64,000 nt of DNA from Desulfuromonadaceae bacterium (lineage in GTDB: Bacteria > Desulfobacterota > Desulfuromonadia > Geobacterales > Pseudopelobacteraceae): contig JAQUIG010000001.1 in the NCBI GenBank assembly GCA_028683435.1, forward strand, positions 10,393 through 74,392, in the 5' to 3' direction. Below, one piece after another: positions 8,722 through 19,400 of this stretch (position 1 is the first letter of the stretch; every line of letters begins with the position of its first letter). Below the pieces are notes generated by a model. The model saw nothing but the letters and a program-made list of their open reading frames with translations, made no database searches and had not been told where the DNA came from. The translations under genes and the position numbers were made by a program.

Positions 8722-9411
8722 ATGGCCGGCGGCATCAAGGAATGGCCCGAAGACGAACGACCGCGCGAAAAAATGCTCAAGAGGGGGGCTGCGACCCTCT
8801 CGGATGCCGAGCTGCTGGCACTGGTCATAAGAAGCGGCGACTCCGGCAGCAAGCAGAGTGCTATCGATCTCGGCCGCCTGTTGATCACGCACTTCAGCGG
8901 CAATCTGCGCGAGCTGGGGAGCGCCGGCATAGCCGAACTCTGCGCCATCAAGGGAGTGGGGCTGGCCAAGGCAGCCGGCATCAAGGCAGCCTTCACGCTG
9001 GCTTCACGTTTTCAGGGGAGAAAACTGGAACGGCTCGACCGCTTCACCTCTCCGCAGCAGGTCTTCGACTACTTTCACCACGAGTTCCGCGACAGCCGCA
9101 AGGAATATTTTCTCGTGCTGCTGCTGGACGGCAAAAACCGCATCATCAGGAGGGTGCAGATCTCCGAGGGGAGCCTCAACCAGAGCATCGTCCATCCGCG
9201 TGAGGTCTTTGCCCCGGCGGTGAAGGAATCAGCCGCCGCGGTGATCCTCGTACACAACCACCCGACCGGCGACCCGGCCCCCAGCCCGGAAGATATCGCG
9301 ATCACGCGCCGGCTGAAGGAGGGGGGAGAGATCATGGGGATCAAGGTGCTTGATCATATCATCGTCGGGGATGGAGAGTACCTGAGTTTTGTGGAGCGGG
9401 GGTTGCTGTAA
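8722..9411 (+). CDS. radC: RadC family JAMM-domain protein
   Basis: This 229-residue protein has an N-terminal helix-hairpin-helix part (IAELCAIKGVGLAKA, about residues 70-84) and a C-terminal JAB/MPN domain with the complete metal motif H178-N-H180-x7-S188-x2-D191. RadC was named for DNA repair, but that role has been questioned and the biochemical activity is still open; the metal motif predicts a metallo-hydrolase fold. Full length for the family. A purine-rich GGGGGG lies just before the ATG. A second JAMM motif occurs in this window in the DinG fusion at 57923-60430. Confidence 0.94.
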   Translation: MAGGIKEWPEDERPREKMLKRGAATLSDAELLALVIRSGDSGSKQSAIDLGRLLITHFSGNLRELGSAGIAELCAIKGVGLAKAAGIKAAFTLASRFQGRKLERLDRFTSPQQVFDYFHHEFRDSRKEYFLVLLLDGKNRIIRRVQISEGSLNQSIVHPREVFAPAVKESAAAVILVHNHPTGDPAPSPEDIAITRRLKEGGEIMGIKVLDHIIVGDGEYLSFVERGLL

Positions 9412-9434
9412 TGCTGGAAAACGGTCTGATCCGG

Positions 9435-9577
9435 AATCTTAAATTCTTTAACGCAAGGACACGAAGGCGCAAAGACGCAAGGTAAAAACAGAATCAAAGA
9501 CAGAGCGCTTTTTGGTTTAACACCACAAATCTTTTAAGCTTTTCTTTGCGACTTAGCGTCTTTGCGTCTTTGCGTTA
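9435..9577. repeat. Long inverted-repeat intergenic element, copy 2
   Basis: Second copy of the element at 5921-6064. The left end is identical over 24 bases; the inner arms AAGGCGCAAAGACGCAAGG (left) and CTTTGCGTCTTTGCGTTA (right) are inverted to each other. The middle differs from copy 1. It fills the gap between the convergent radC and hemG-type genes and may act as a bidirectional transcript end. Confidence 0.85.
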
Positions 9578-9581
9578 ATGT

Positions 9582-10988
9582 TTATATTTGACTGAGCGCC
9601 TCATCTGCAGCCCGTTCAGCCGCTGCTACGCAATCATTCAGCCCGATACCGCGGTAGGAATTGCCGGTCAGGATCAACCCAGGGTGTTTTTTCAACGCAA
9701 CGTCAAGTCCCTGCAGCCTCTTTCCATGCCCGACGGTGTACTGCGGGATCGCCTGCGGATGGCGAAAAATCCGGATAAACTCCGGGGCAGCATCTATTCC
9801 CATCGTCAATTTCAAATCCTTCCTGACCCGTGCCACTACTTCCTCATCACTCAATGTGACGTATTCCGGAAAGCACGCCCCCCCCATCATGCTCCGGAGC
9901 AGCACGTTACCCTCCGGGGCCCGATTCTCGAACATGCTTGAATCCCACAAGGTGCCGAGTGTACTCAGCCCCTCCTTTTTCGGGATCAGATAGCCGAAGC
10001 CGTCCAGCGAGCGCCCTATCTGCCCGTGACTGTAGCCGAAGCAGACGACCGTCATGCTCGCATAGGGAATCTGTCGGAGGGTTCCGGCAATGCACCCGTC
10101 CAGACCGGCAAGCATCTCAGCCGCCGCAAAGGCGGGTGAAGCCATGATGACCAGGTCGGCTTCAAGCTCGCATCCGTTACTGCACGTTGTCAGATAAGGG
10201 GAACCGCCTTTCTTCTCTACTGTTATAACGGCGGAACCGGGACGGACGATATCCCCGAGCGAGGCCGCCAAGGCATCGGGGAGATACTGGATCCCTTCAC
10301 GGAATGACGTCAGGGTTCCTCCCGGACCGGCAGCGCTGGAGACGACCTTTCCCTCGGCCTGGTCCCGTTTTTTCTTTTTGGCCAGCAGTATCATGGCGCG
10401 GATCAACCCGCCGTATTCCCTCTCCAGTTCGGCGATGCGCGGGAAACAGGAGACGAGCGACATGGTTTCAGGATCGCCGGCGAAGATGCCGGAAACCATC
10501 GGCGCGATCAGTTTGTCGAGCGCTTCACCCCCCAAACGGCGGCGCCCGAAGGCGGCCAGGGTTTCATCCACCCCGGCGGGAGGTGCCGCGATGAACGGAG
10601 TCGGCTCCAGCGCCAGCCGCAGTTTACCCGGCCAGGAGATGAGGCGGCTGCGCAAAAAAGCGGCGGCGCCATCCGGCAGCTGGTGCAGCTCGCCGCCGGA
10701 GAAGATGAAGCGCCTGCGGGCGTTGTCGTTGCTGCGATGCAGGTTCTGCTCTACTCCGAGCGCCCTGCAGAGATCGAGCGTCTGCGGCTTGCTGTCGAGA
10801 AAACCGTTCGGTCCCCATTCACAGGTGTACCCTTCCGCCTTGATGCTCCGGATCTTCCCCCCCGGCCGTTCTTCCTTCTCCAGAAGGGTGATATCCAGAT
10901 CTTTTCCGGCAGCGCGCCCCTTTTCCCGCAGCAGCCAGGCTGTTGCCAGGCCGGATATGCCGCCGCCGATGATGAGTATTTTTTTCAT
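9582..10988 (-). CDS. hemG: Protoporphyrinogen oxidase (HemG/HemY type)
   Basis: This 468-residue FAD enzyme oxidises protoporphyrinogen IX to protoporphyrin IX, the penultimate step of haem synthesis, fitting an organism rich in c-type cytochromes. The N-terminus shows the dinucleotide-binding GGGISGLATAWLLREKG (residues 8-24), then the ERPGGKIRSI segment and CEWGPNGFLDSKP, all typical of oxygen-dependent-type protoporphyrinogen oxidases; the C-terminus carries GNSYRGIGLNDCVAAAE. Length is normal. Start ATG at 10988 with a G-rich stretch upstream. It is divergent from the DnaJ-like gene. The gene name hemY is used for the same family in other organisms. Confidence 0.93.
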   Translation of the reverse strand: MKKILIIGGGISGLATAWLLREKGRAAGKDLDITLLEKEERPGGKIRSIKAEGYTCEWGPNGFLDSKPQTLDLCRALGVEQNLHRSNDNARRRFIFSGGELHQLPDGAAAFLRSRLISWPGKLRLALEPTPFIAAPPAGVDETLAAFGRRRLGGEALDKLIAPMVSGIFAGDPETMSLVSCFPRIAELEREYGGLIRAMILLAKKKKRDQAEGKVVSSAAGPGGTLTSFREGIQYLPDALAASLGDIVRPGSAVITVEKKGGSPYLTTCSNGCELEADLVIMASPAFAAAEMLAGLDGCIAGTLRQIPYASMTVVCFGYSHGQIGRSLDGFGYLIPKKEGLSTLGTLWDSSMFENRAPEGNVLLRSMMGGACFPEYVTLSDEEVVARVRKDLKLTMGIDAAPEFIRIFRHPQAIPQYTVGHGKRLQGLDVALKKHPGLILTGNSYRGIGLNDCVAAAERAADEALSQI

Positions 10989-11073
10989 GGGTCCCCCCCG
11001 AATTAAAGGTGTGAAATGCCGCTGATAGTACGTATGGCCGCCGCCTCTGTCAAGATATACACCGCTGACGAAG

Positions 11074-11102
11074 TTGACAGTACAGCTGTTAGGGCTTACA
11101 TT
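11074..11102 (+). promoter_or_regulatory. Candidate sigma-70 promoter of the DnaJ-like gene
   Basis: TTGACA (11074-11079), 17-base spacer, TACATT (11097-11102), ending 30 bases before the chosen ATG. The -35 is perfect and the -10 is fair. It does not match a heat-shock consensus. Confidence 0.55.
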
Positions 11103-11132
11103 GTCTTCAAATAATTAACTATGGAGAACGTT

Positions 11133-12044
11133 ATGGCACAGGCAGATTATTACAAGGCGCTTGGGATCGAAAAAGGGGCTTCGGCGGAGGAGATAAAAAA
11201 AGCGTTCCGCAAGCTGGCGGTAAAATATCACCCCGACCGCAACCCTGATAACAAGGGGGCCGAGGACAAGTTCAAGGAGATCAACGAAGCCTACGCCGTG
11301 CTTTCCGATCCGGAGAAAAAACAGCAGTATGACACCTTCGGCTCCAGCGGCTTTCATAAACAGTACAGCCAGGAGGATATTTTCCGTGGCTTCGATTTCG
11401 GCAATGCCTATAAGGATATGGGGGGGGGCGTTGGCGGTGGTGGTGCCGAGGATATTTTTTCACGCCTCTTCGGCAGCTCATTCGGGCGGGGAAGCTCGAG
11501 AAACGGTTATCGCTCGGCCCCGCAGAAGGGAGCTGACCACGAAATGGAACTTACCGTCAGTTTTCGTGATGCGGCCCAGGGCGCCGAAAAACAGATCGCG
11601 TTCCGCCGTGGCGGCGTGCGGGAGGAACTGAGGGTAAAGATCCCGGCCGGGGTCGATAACGGCAGCAAGATCCGGATTTCCGGCAAAGGCGCCGCGGGTG
11701 AGGGGGGCGGACCAACCGGCGACCTCTTCCTGATCATCCATGTGCTCCCGGACCCGGTCTTCACCCGCGACGGCGGCGATCTCTTTGTTGAGCGCTCCAT
11801 TCCGTTCAGTGCTGCCTGCCTGGGAGTGTCTCTCGACGTACCGACGCTGGAGGGTGACAAGCGGATCAAGGTGCCGGCCGGCATTCAGCCAGGCACCAAG
11901 ATCAGGCTGAAGGGGTGCGGCATCAAATCGCTCGGCTCAAATGCGAAAGGGGATCTGTATGTAAAGATCGGGGTGCATATTCCTGAGGTATTGAACGGTG
12001 AGCAGAAAAAACTGGTGGAGGAGCTGGCGGGAAAGGGGCTGTAA
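11133..12044 (+). CDS. DnaJ C-terminal-type co-chaperone (CbpA-like)
   Basis: This 303-residue protein has an N-terminal J domain (residues 5-70) with the H33-P34-D35 motif that stimulates DnaK, a Gly/Phe-rich linker, and the two beta-barrel peptide-binding domains of DnaJ ([19 protein letters not shown] onward). There is no Cys-rich zinc finger between them, so it is of class B, like E. coli CbpA, rather than DnaJ itself. The second ATG (11133) is chosen because GGAG precedes it; the first in-frame ATG at 11121 has no ribosome site. It stands alone, 29 bases from a convergent gene. Confidence 0.9.
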   Translation: MAQADYYKALGIEKGASAEEIKKAFRKLAVKYHPDRNPDNKGAEDKFKEINEAYAVLSDPEKKQQYDTFGSSGFHKQYSQEDIFRGFDFGNAYKDMGGGVGGGGAEDIFSRLFGSSFGRGSSRNGYRSAPQKGADHEMELTVSFRDAAQGAEKQIAFRRGGVREELRVKIPAGVDNGSKIRISGKGAAGEGGGPTGDLFLIIHVLPDPVFTRDGGDLFVERSIPFSAACLGVSLDVPTLEGDKRIKVPAGIQPGTKIRLKGCGIKSLGSNAKGDLYVKIGVHIPEVLNGEQKKLVEELAGKGL

Positions 12045-12073
12045 TTCCCGGCACTATTCAACCCGCCAGGTGG

Positions 12074-12697
12074 TCATTTAACGCTGTAGCTCACGGTACC
12101 GCCGGCACAATTATAATCGATCTCGCGCGTGACCATCCGCGATATTTTGCCGGACACGACATTTATTTTGCGCGCAAATATGACGATTTTATTGTTGAGA
12201 TAACTGTACGTTCCGACGATAGCCTCGGTCTGGTCATACTCATCCTTTTTTATCTCGGAGACCTTCCTCGAAAGCACCACCAGACCCTTCTCGTTCAAAT
12301 TGAAGAATTTCGCAAACTCGACCTGCGTTATTTTTGTGCTGCAGACCGAACTGAGGCTGCCGCGCATCAACTCACCCATGAGCAAACCTTGTGACGCGGG
12401 GGTAAATGACTGAATGTCAACAAAGTCGGTAACCAGGATAGAATAATCAGTGCTGTCATTTGCGCCGGAACATGTGGGTATGCTTTCAGGCGGCGTACCC
12501 GCTCCCGCAGCACATGGCTCTGTACAAAATTCGCGGGCAATATCATTGAAGAGCGGTTTCAACTCGGTTGACTCCAAAAGCTGGTTGAACGATTTGCCGG
12601 AGCAGGTGCTATAACGTTTGACCGGGTTCTGGGAAGCACAGCCGGTAAGGAATATCGCCAGACAGACAGCCCCCAGTGCAGTTTTGATTATGTTCAT
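12074..12697 (-). CDS. FlgO-like lipoprotein, Cys-rich variant
   Basis: This 207-residue protein begins with a lipoprotein signal (lipobox LTGC, Cys at residue 20). Its middle resembles the FlgO domain of the preceding gene: YSILVTDFVDIQSF, then GLLMGELMRGSL, then TQVEFAKFFNLNEKGLVVLSR, then IVGTYSYLNNKIVIFARKIN. An insert of about 40 residues near the N-terminus carries at least four cysteines (FCTEPC, TCSG), which the neighbour lacks and which may form disulfides in the periplasm. Start codon lies 1 base after the stop of the upstream FlgO-like gene, so they form an operon. Function is not established; FlgO was described as an outer-membrane flagellar accessory in Vibrio, but no flagellar gene lies here. 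Confidence 0.75.
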   Translation of the reverse strand: MNIIKTALGAVCLAIFLTGCASQNPVKRYSTCSGKSFNQLLESTELKPLFNDIAREFCTEPCAAGAGTPPESIPTCSGANDSTDYSILVTDFVDIQSFTPASQGLLMGELMRGSLSSVCSTKITQVEFAKFFNLNEKGLVVLSRKVSEIKKDEYDQTEAIVGTYSYLNNKIVIFARKINVVSGKISRMVTREIDYNCAGGTVSYSVK

Positions 12698-12698
12698 A

Positions 12699-13301
12699 TT
12701 ATTTTATCCCGTCGCTGACAATTTTCATTGTCGCACTGTTTTTCACCTGCTCGATTGGCGTCTTAGGCAGCTGTTTTACCGGCAGATACGTTTGCCCCGA
12801 GGAGATTACCAGGCCGGTATTTACGTCGATAACGCGGGCATTTATCGTCAGGTTACCTTCTGCAACAGAATATGTGCCGGTAACAACGCCGCTTATCTTG
12901 TATTCATCCCGCAGTTTGCTGATATCCCTGCTGAGAAAAAATTCCCCTGCCGCATTGACATCCACCCCTTTAGACAGTCTCAGTTCGATTATCCGCCATT
13001 TATGCATCTGCAGGCCGTATATCAGGTTTTCCGAAATCAAACGGCCAAGCGCCGTCGTATCGTCGATTTTGTCCAGGTTAGTAAAACTTGTGACGACGTA
13101 GGTATTCGAAAGGTTATCGGCGGCGGCATTCTTGTCCAGCTGATCGGCGAGATTCTTCATTTTGTCGTTAAAATCACCGACAGGGGGAAGATCGATATTG
13201 CTTTCTATTGCTGCGTTGCCGTCGGTAACGGTATGCGTTGCACAGCCGCCAATAAGGCCGATAATGGACAGGGCCATCATGACTCCCAACACTGTTTTCA
13301 T
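12699..13301 (-). CDS. FlgO domain outer-membrane lipoprotein
   Basis: This 200-residue lipoprotein (signal with IGGC, Cys at residue 20) carries a full FlgO-type domain: NTYVVTSFTNLDKIDD, then LGRLISENLIYGLQ, then WRIIELRLSKGVDVNAAGEF, then FLSRDISKLR, and VTGTYSVAEGNLTINARVID. The start ATG at 13301 has AAAGGAG eight bases upstream. It lies 122 bases downstream of the large two-partner exoprotein on the same strand and could share its transcript. Family and localisation are well supported; the actual role (surface assembly, envelope maintenance) is inference. Confidence 0.8.
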   Translation of the reverse strand: MKTVLGVMMALSIIGLIGGCATHTVTDGNAAIESNIDLPPVGDFNDKMKNLADQLDKNAAADNLSNTYVVTSFTNLDKIDDTTALGRLISENLIYGLQMHKWRIIELRLSKGVDVNAAGEFFLSRDISKLRDEYKISGVVTGTYSVAEGNLTINARVIDVNTGLVISSGQTYLPVKQLPKTPIEQVKNSATMKIVSDGIK

Positions 13302-13423
13302 GGTGTTCTCCTTTGGTCTCTCTGCTCGTGGTTGCAGCCCCGGATTCGCATGGACCTTAGCCCTTATATCATCTAAGCGTAAACGCTGTAAAGGGAGCTT
13401 GAGAATATCCCCTGGCAAACAAA

Positions 13424-16400
13424 TCAAAAGTTAATGAGGGTTGGCTCCTCCTCAGGGAGGATAAATGCCCCCCTGGAATCTATGTGTGACTCCATTGGCG
13501 CGGTGTTGAAAAAGTCGTCTGAATGTGCCAGCATCCCCATCGTCCCGAACCGCTCCGCATTAAGGGCCAGATCTGTTGTCGCCGCTCTCGAATCAATCGT
13601 CGCATTATAATGATCCAGCTCGCTTCCCATCACGACCGCCCCGTTATATAAACCGAGACTCCTGATTTGCGTTTTAACATCACCGGTAGTCGTGAGGAAG
13701 GGGAGGGTCCCCGTCAGATTGACGGTAATCGGCTCCTGAGTGCTTGTTGTGGTAAGGTCAAGCGGAGTGCGGTTGTTCATGGTCCCGACGATTGTATCAC
13801 CGGTTACAGACAAGGTTGAAGCGGTCGGGTCGGATAACGTCACCTTGTCGCCCGCTGTTGCTAAAACAGCATCCGTGCTGGTTCCGGACAGAGTCAGTCC
13901 GCCCCCCACCTCCAGCGTTGTCGGGCCGGTCGTATTGAGATCTGCAGTGAGATCGTTCTTGTCTGTGAGACTGGTTGCGGCACCGACCACTGTCACGGCA
14001 CCGCCGAAATCGTTTTCACTATCGGTCAGGGTAATCGGCTGGCCGGCAGCGTTTATCGACGTTGTACCGCTGACCGCCAGGGGACCTGAGCTGGTAATTG
14101 CCCCGCTGTTTGTAATGGTCACTCCGCCGCCGCTCTGGTTAATGCCGGTGATGGTCAAAAGCGGCGAAGTGTTTGCCAGGTTGATGTCGCCACTAGTGCT
14201 GTTGGCGGCATTGAAAGCGGCAACCGAGTTGGTGCCGTTGCCGACGAGGTTTTGACCGCTCCCTGACCGCGTCGTCAGCAGACCGGCAGCCGTCATGGAG
14301 CCGCTGCTCCCCTCGACAATCGCCCCGGGACCGGCATTCAGCAAGGTGTCGCCGCCAAGGAGGACCGCATTGTTGTACGTTTGCCCGGCCGCCCCGCTCG
14401 TCGTGACCGAGCCGCCGGTGATCGTGGTCGTACCTCCGGAGTTTATCGTCAGGCTGTTCAGCGCTGCGGCACCGACGGCCCCGGCAAAGGTTATAGCGCC
14501 GTCGGTGCCGACCGTCAGGTCGCGGGGGGTGTCGTCACTCGCCACCGTGCTGCCAAAGGTGATGGCGCCGGAACCGCTTGAAGTCAGGGTCGTCGCACCT
14601 GCAAGCGTTACCGGACCGGCATAGCTCTGCCCCCCGCCGCTCTGTATCGATCCCTGCACGGTTGCGTCACTGCCGCTGTCGATGATCGCGCCGGAGAGAG
14701 CAGAGCCGGCGGCCCCGCTGTATGAATTGCTTCCTCCCGCTCCATCGATGTTCTCGAACGAACTCCAGCTGGTGTCGCCGTTATTCCCCGCGTCGAGGTC
14801 GGTCAGGTTGAACGTCTGCCCGCTTCCGGCAATCGTATCGGAGCCGTTTGAGCTGCCGGCCAGCGTGGTGATGCCGTTCCAGTTCGTGCCGATGCCGGGA
14901 CCACTCTTGGCTGTCAGATCAACCGTTACCGGTCCTGCCAGGGCGGAATAGTCCAGCATGCCGCCCGTTGCGGTGATGCCGCCCGACACGCCGCCAGCAT
15001 CCGCAAACCTGAATATTCCGGCCGCCGTATCATGCAGGTTCTCAAACGAGGTCCAGGATACAGCGCCGCTGTTGCCGGCATCGGCCCCGGTCAGGTTGTA
15101 GGTCGCATTACTGCCGCCCAGCGTATCCGATGCCCCGCCGCCGATCATCGTGGTGATGCCGTTCCAGACGCCGCCGATGCCGCTGCCGGTATTGTCCGCC
15201 AGATGTACGTTTACTGCTGCGGTGCGAGCGGTGTAGTCCAGTGTGCCGCCAGCGGCATTAATATTACCGGAGACTCCACCGGCCGGTCCAAACGTGAAAT
15301 TCCCGGCGCCGGAATCCGTAAGAGTGCCAATACCGGTGTATCCGCCCGGCAGCAGCGTCGCCACGTTACCGCTGTTGGCGCCTGTCAGGTTGTACGTCTG
15401 GCCACCGGTCGCCGCTATCGTACCGGTGCCGCTGTCGGCTACCTTTTCAAACGAGGACCAGGACACGCCGCCGCTGGTGCCGACACCGGCAGCCGTCAGG
15501 TTATAGGTCGCATCAGCGCCACCTATCGTGTCGGACGCCCCGCTGCCGACCATCGTCGTGATGCCGCTCCAGGTGCCGCCGATGCCGCTGCTTTTCTTCG
15601 CCGCCAGCTCCACCGCCACCGGTCCTGCCATCCCCGCCGAATAGTCGAGTGTGCCGCCGGTCGCAGTGATGCTCCCCGTCACGGCTCCACCTGCGGCAAA
15701 CCTGAAGGTGGATGCGCCCGAGTCGAAAAGGGAGCCTATGCCGGTATAGCCACCCGGAAGCAGTGTCGCCACGTTACCGCTGTTGGCGCCTGTCAGGGTG
15801 TATGTCTGGCCGCCTGTCGTCGCTATCGTGCCGGTACCGATGTCGGCAACCTTCTCAAACGAACTCCAGGATACGCCGCCGCTGGTGCCGGCATGGGGCT
15901 CAGTCAGGTTGTAGGTCGTGTTACTGCCGCCTATCGTGTCCGAATTTCCGTTGCTGCCGCTTATATTGGCTATGCCGTTCCAGGCGGAGCCGATGCCGGT
16001 AGCGGTTTTGGTTGCGAGGTTAATCTGTACATCGGGGGTGTGACCGGCGTAATCCAATATGCCACCGGAAGCGGTGATGTTACCGGAGACACCGCCGGCC
16101 GTTCCAAATCTGAAGATACCCGCAGCGGTGTCGGTCAGGCTCTCCATTGATGTCCAATTTTCGCTGCCGTTGCTCCCCTTGTCCACGATACTGTCGTCCA
16201 ACGTGTATGTTTGGGCGGTGCCCGTGAGGGTGTCGGTACCGGCACCGCCGCTCAGGTTGCTAATCCCGGAAAAAACGGTCGTCGTGTTCAAGGTACCGGC
16301 GTTCGCTCCGCTGTGCCTCCACGAATTGGTCCCGTCAGTCACCGCAAGCAGATCTGTGCCGCCACCGCCGGCAATCAATCCGTTGAAACTGCTTATCCCG

Positions 16401-19400
16401 CTGTCCAGCGTAAAGGTGTCAGCATCCGAGCCGCCGTTCAGATTCGTGATCCCTGAAAAAAGCGTGGTTCCGTTCAGCGTGCCGGCATTAGCTCCGGTCA
16501 CCTGCCAGCTGTTGGTGCCGTTGGTCGCGGCGAGCGTGTCGCTGCCGCCACCGCCACCGCCGCTGATCGGGCCGGCGAAAGTTGACACCCCCGTGCCCAG
16601 CGTAAAGGTATCAGCATTCATACCGCCAACCAGTGCATCCATCCCGTTTGCGCTCATGGCGTCGACTGTCGCTGCAGCCGGGCCGATGATACGCCAATCA
16701 TTGGCTGTGTCACGGCCCGTCAGCGTGTCGGCATCGGCGCCGCCGCTCAGATTCGTGATGCCGGAAAAGGTTGTGGTCCCGTTCAACGTGCCGGCATTTG
16801 CTCCCGTCACCTGCCAACTGTTGGTGCCGTTGGTAGCGGCAAGCGTATCGCTCCCGCCGCCGCCGGTAACCCCGCCGCTGAACGTTGGAATATCCGCAGC
16901 CAACCTGAAGGTGTCCGCGCCCGTACCGCCACTCAGACTTGTGATCCCTGAAAAGGTTGTGGTCCCGTTCAGCGTACCGGCATTGGCCCCCGTCACCTGC
17001 CAGTTGTTGGTCCCGGCGACAGCGGCAAGCGTGTCGCTGCCGCCACCGGTGATAGAGCCGTTGAAAGTCGGCACTCCCTCAGCCAGCGTGAAGATATCTT
17101 TGCCCGTGCCGCCTGCAAGCCCATCCATTCCGGTTGCGTTCATGCCGCTCAGAGTCACGGCATTGGCGCCGGTGACACTCCATCCGGTCGTATTTGCCGA
17201 GTTTTGACCGGTCAACGTGTCGGTATCGCTGCCGCCTGACAGATTTGTGATGCCGGAAAAGAGTGTGGAGCCGTTCAGCGTGCCGGCATTTGCTCCCGTC
17301 ACCTGCCAGCTGTTGGTGCCGTTGGTAGCGGCAAGCGTGTCGCTGCCGCCACCGCCGGTAACCCCGCCGCTGAAAGCCGGAATATCCGCAGCCAACCTGA
17401 AGGTATCCGCTCCCGTACCGCCGCTCAGATTCGTGATCCCGGAAAAGAGTGTGGACCCATTCATCGTGCCGGCATTGGCCCCCGTCACCTGCCAGCTGTT
17501 GGTCCCGTTGGTTGCAGCCAGCGTGTCGCTGATGCCATCACCGGTGATCGAGCCGTTGAAAGTCAATACCCCGGTACCCAACCTGAAGATATCGGTGCCA
17601 GAACCGCCGATCAGTGCATCCATCCCGGTCGCGTTCATGCCGTCGAGTGTCGCAGCTTTGGTACCCGTAATGCTCCATACATTGGATACATTACGCCCCG
17701 TCAGCGTATCGGCACCCGAACCGCCGGCAAGATTCGTTATACCGGAAAAGAGCGTGCTTCCATTCAGTGTTCCGCTGTTACTGCCGGTTGCCTGCCACGT
17801 GTTGGTCCCGTTAGCAGCCAGCAGAGTATCGCTGCCACCACCGCCGGTAATCGTGCCGATGAACCCCGGAATGCCAATAGTGGTTGTATCCCCACCCGAA
17901 CCGCCGGCCAGATTCGTGATCCCCGAAAAGAGCGTGCTTTCGTTCAGCGTGCCGCTGTTGGTGCCGGTTGTCTGCCAGGTGTTGGTGCCGTTGCCAGCGT
18001 GCAGAGTATCGGTGCCGCCGCCGCCGGTAATCGTGCCGTTGAACGTCGGAACATCCGCGTCCAACAAAAATGTATCTGCCACCGACCCGCCTGCCAGATT
18101 TGTTATCCCTGAAAAGGTTGTCGTTGTGTTCAGCGTGCCGTCGTTCGCTCCCGTCACCCGCCAGCTGTTGCTGCCGTCGGTTGCCGCCAGCGTGTCGGCA
18201 CCACCACCGCCGGCGATTGAGCCGCTGAAAGCCGGCACATCCAACGTGAACGCATCATCGCCCGCGCCGCCGGCAAGATTCGTTATCCCCGAAAAAGCTG
18301 TGGTCCCGTTCAGCGTGCCGGCATTAGCCCCCGTCACCTGCCAGCTGTTGCTGCCGTCGGTTGCCGCCAGCGTGTCGGCACCACCACCGCCGGCAATTGA
18401 ACCGGTGAAAGTGGTTGTCCCTGCACCGAGGGTAAAAGTATCAGCATTCGAGCCGCCGGTCAGAGTTGTGATCCCGGAAAAGGTTGTGCTGCCGTTCAGT
18501 GTGCCGGCATTAGGCCCAGAGATTGTGAACACCGAACCGGCATTTGAACCGATGAGGGTCGTATGGGTGCTATTGCCGGTTAACGTATCCCCGCCAATGG
18601 TGTCATGGATCGAAACAGCCCCCCCAAAACCACCAACGTCGATGGTATCACTACCGCTTCCCCCGGTAACGTCCACGGTATGCGCGTTGATCGTTGCAGC
18701 GCCGGGGATCGTTGATAATGTCCCGCCACTGACTCTCTGACCGATTTTCAGCGCGAGGGTGCCTGATGCGCCGGTGTCGTTGTAGGTGCCGCCAAGGGTA
18801 ATGTCTTTCGCAGAGTCAAGCGTCAGAATTTTGCTGTTGAGGTCGATAACCACGCCAGGGTCGGAAGAGATGCTGCCGGTTGAGGTTTGCACCGTGACGT
18901 TGGCGGGGGTTGCGAGCTGGGCATTAATGGTGAAGTCGGATATATTTGAGGGAGTTGCAGTGCTGTCCCAATTAATAAACGGTGCGTCGAGAGGTATGTT
19001 GTTTGCTGTATCCGAGCCTATAACATCAGCGTGAATAATGGTGATGTCATCCGGATCGAGTAGCAGCGTCCCTGTCACGCCTTTTGGCGCGCCGAGGTTG
19101 ACATTCCCCGCATAGATAAGATTCCGCTTGCCGGACACTTCGGCGAAACCGCCGTCACCCCCCTGGACCCCGCCTTTCGCAGATATCTCGCCATAAAAAC
19201 GGGTCGCATCGTCCGACCAGACCGCCACCTTGCCGCCATCACCGCTGACAAGCGCATCCGCCTTTATCGCAGCATCTGTATCCACATAGGTCATCGAGGC
19301 GTTCTTCTCCGGACCGGCCCCGTGGAAATCTCCGCCGATCAGTACTGTGCCGCCTCCGGCAGCGCCGGAAGCATCAATTGCGGAACCGGCAAAAAGCCCG

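Noticed and set aside
8722..9411. RadC as a marker of a mobile element
   Set aside because: RadC-type genes are often carried on islands, but here it is in a compact housekeeping context beside uppP, with no integrase, tRNA or direct repeats nearby.
14760..18590. Regularly spaced repeats that could suggest a CRISPR array
   Set aside because: Repeat units are about 120-330 bases, keep one reading frame, vary by codon-like substitutions and lie inside a TPS exoprotein gene; no short palindromic repeats with unique spacers are present.
16059..18740. Long plus-strand open frames (382 and 507 codons, Pro/Val/Ser-rich) opposite the exoprotein gene
   Set aside because: They mirror the class A and B repeats of the minus-strand gene, have no ribosome sites or known domains, and the GC-rich repeats naturally keep the antisense frame open.
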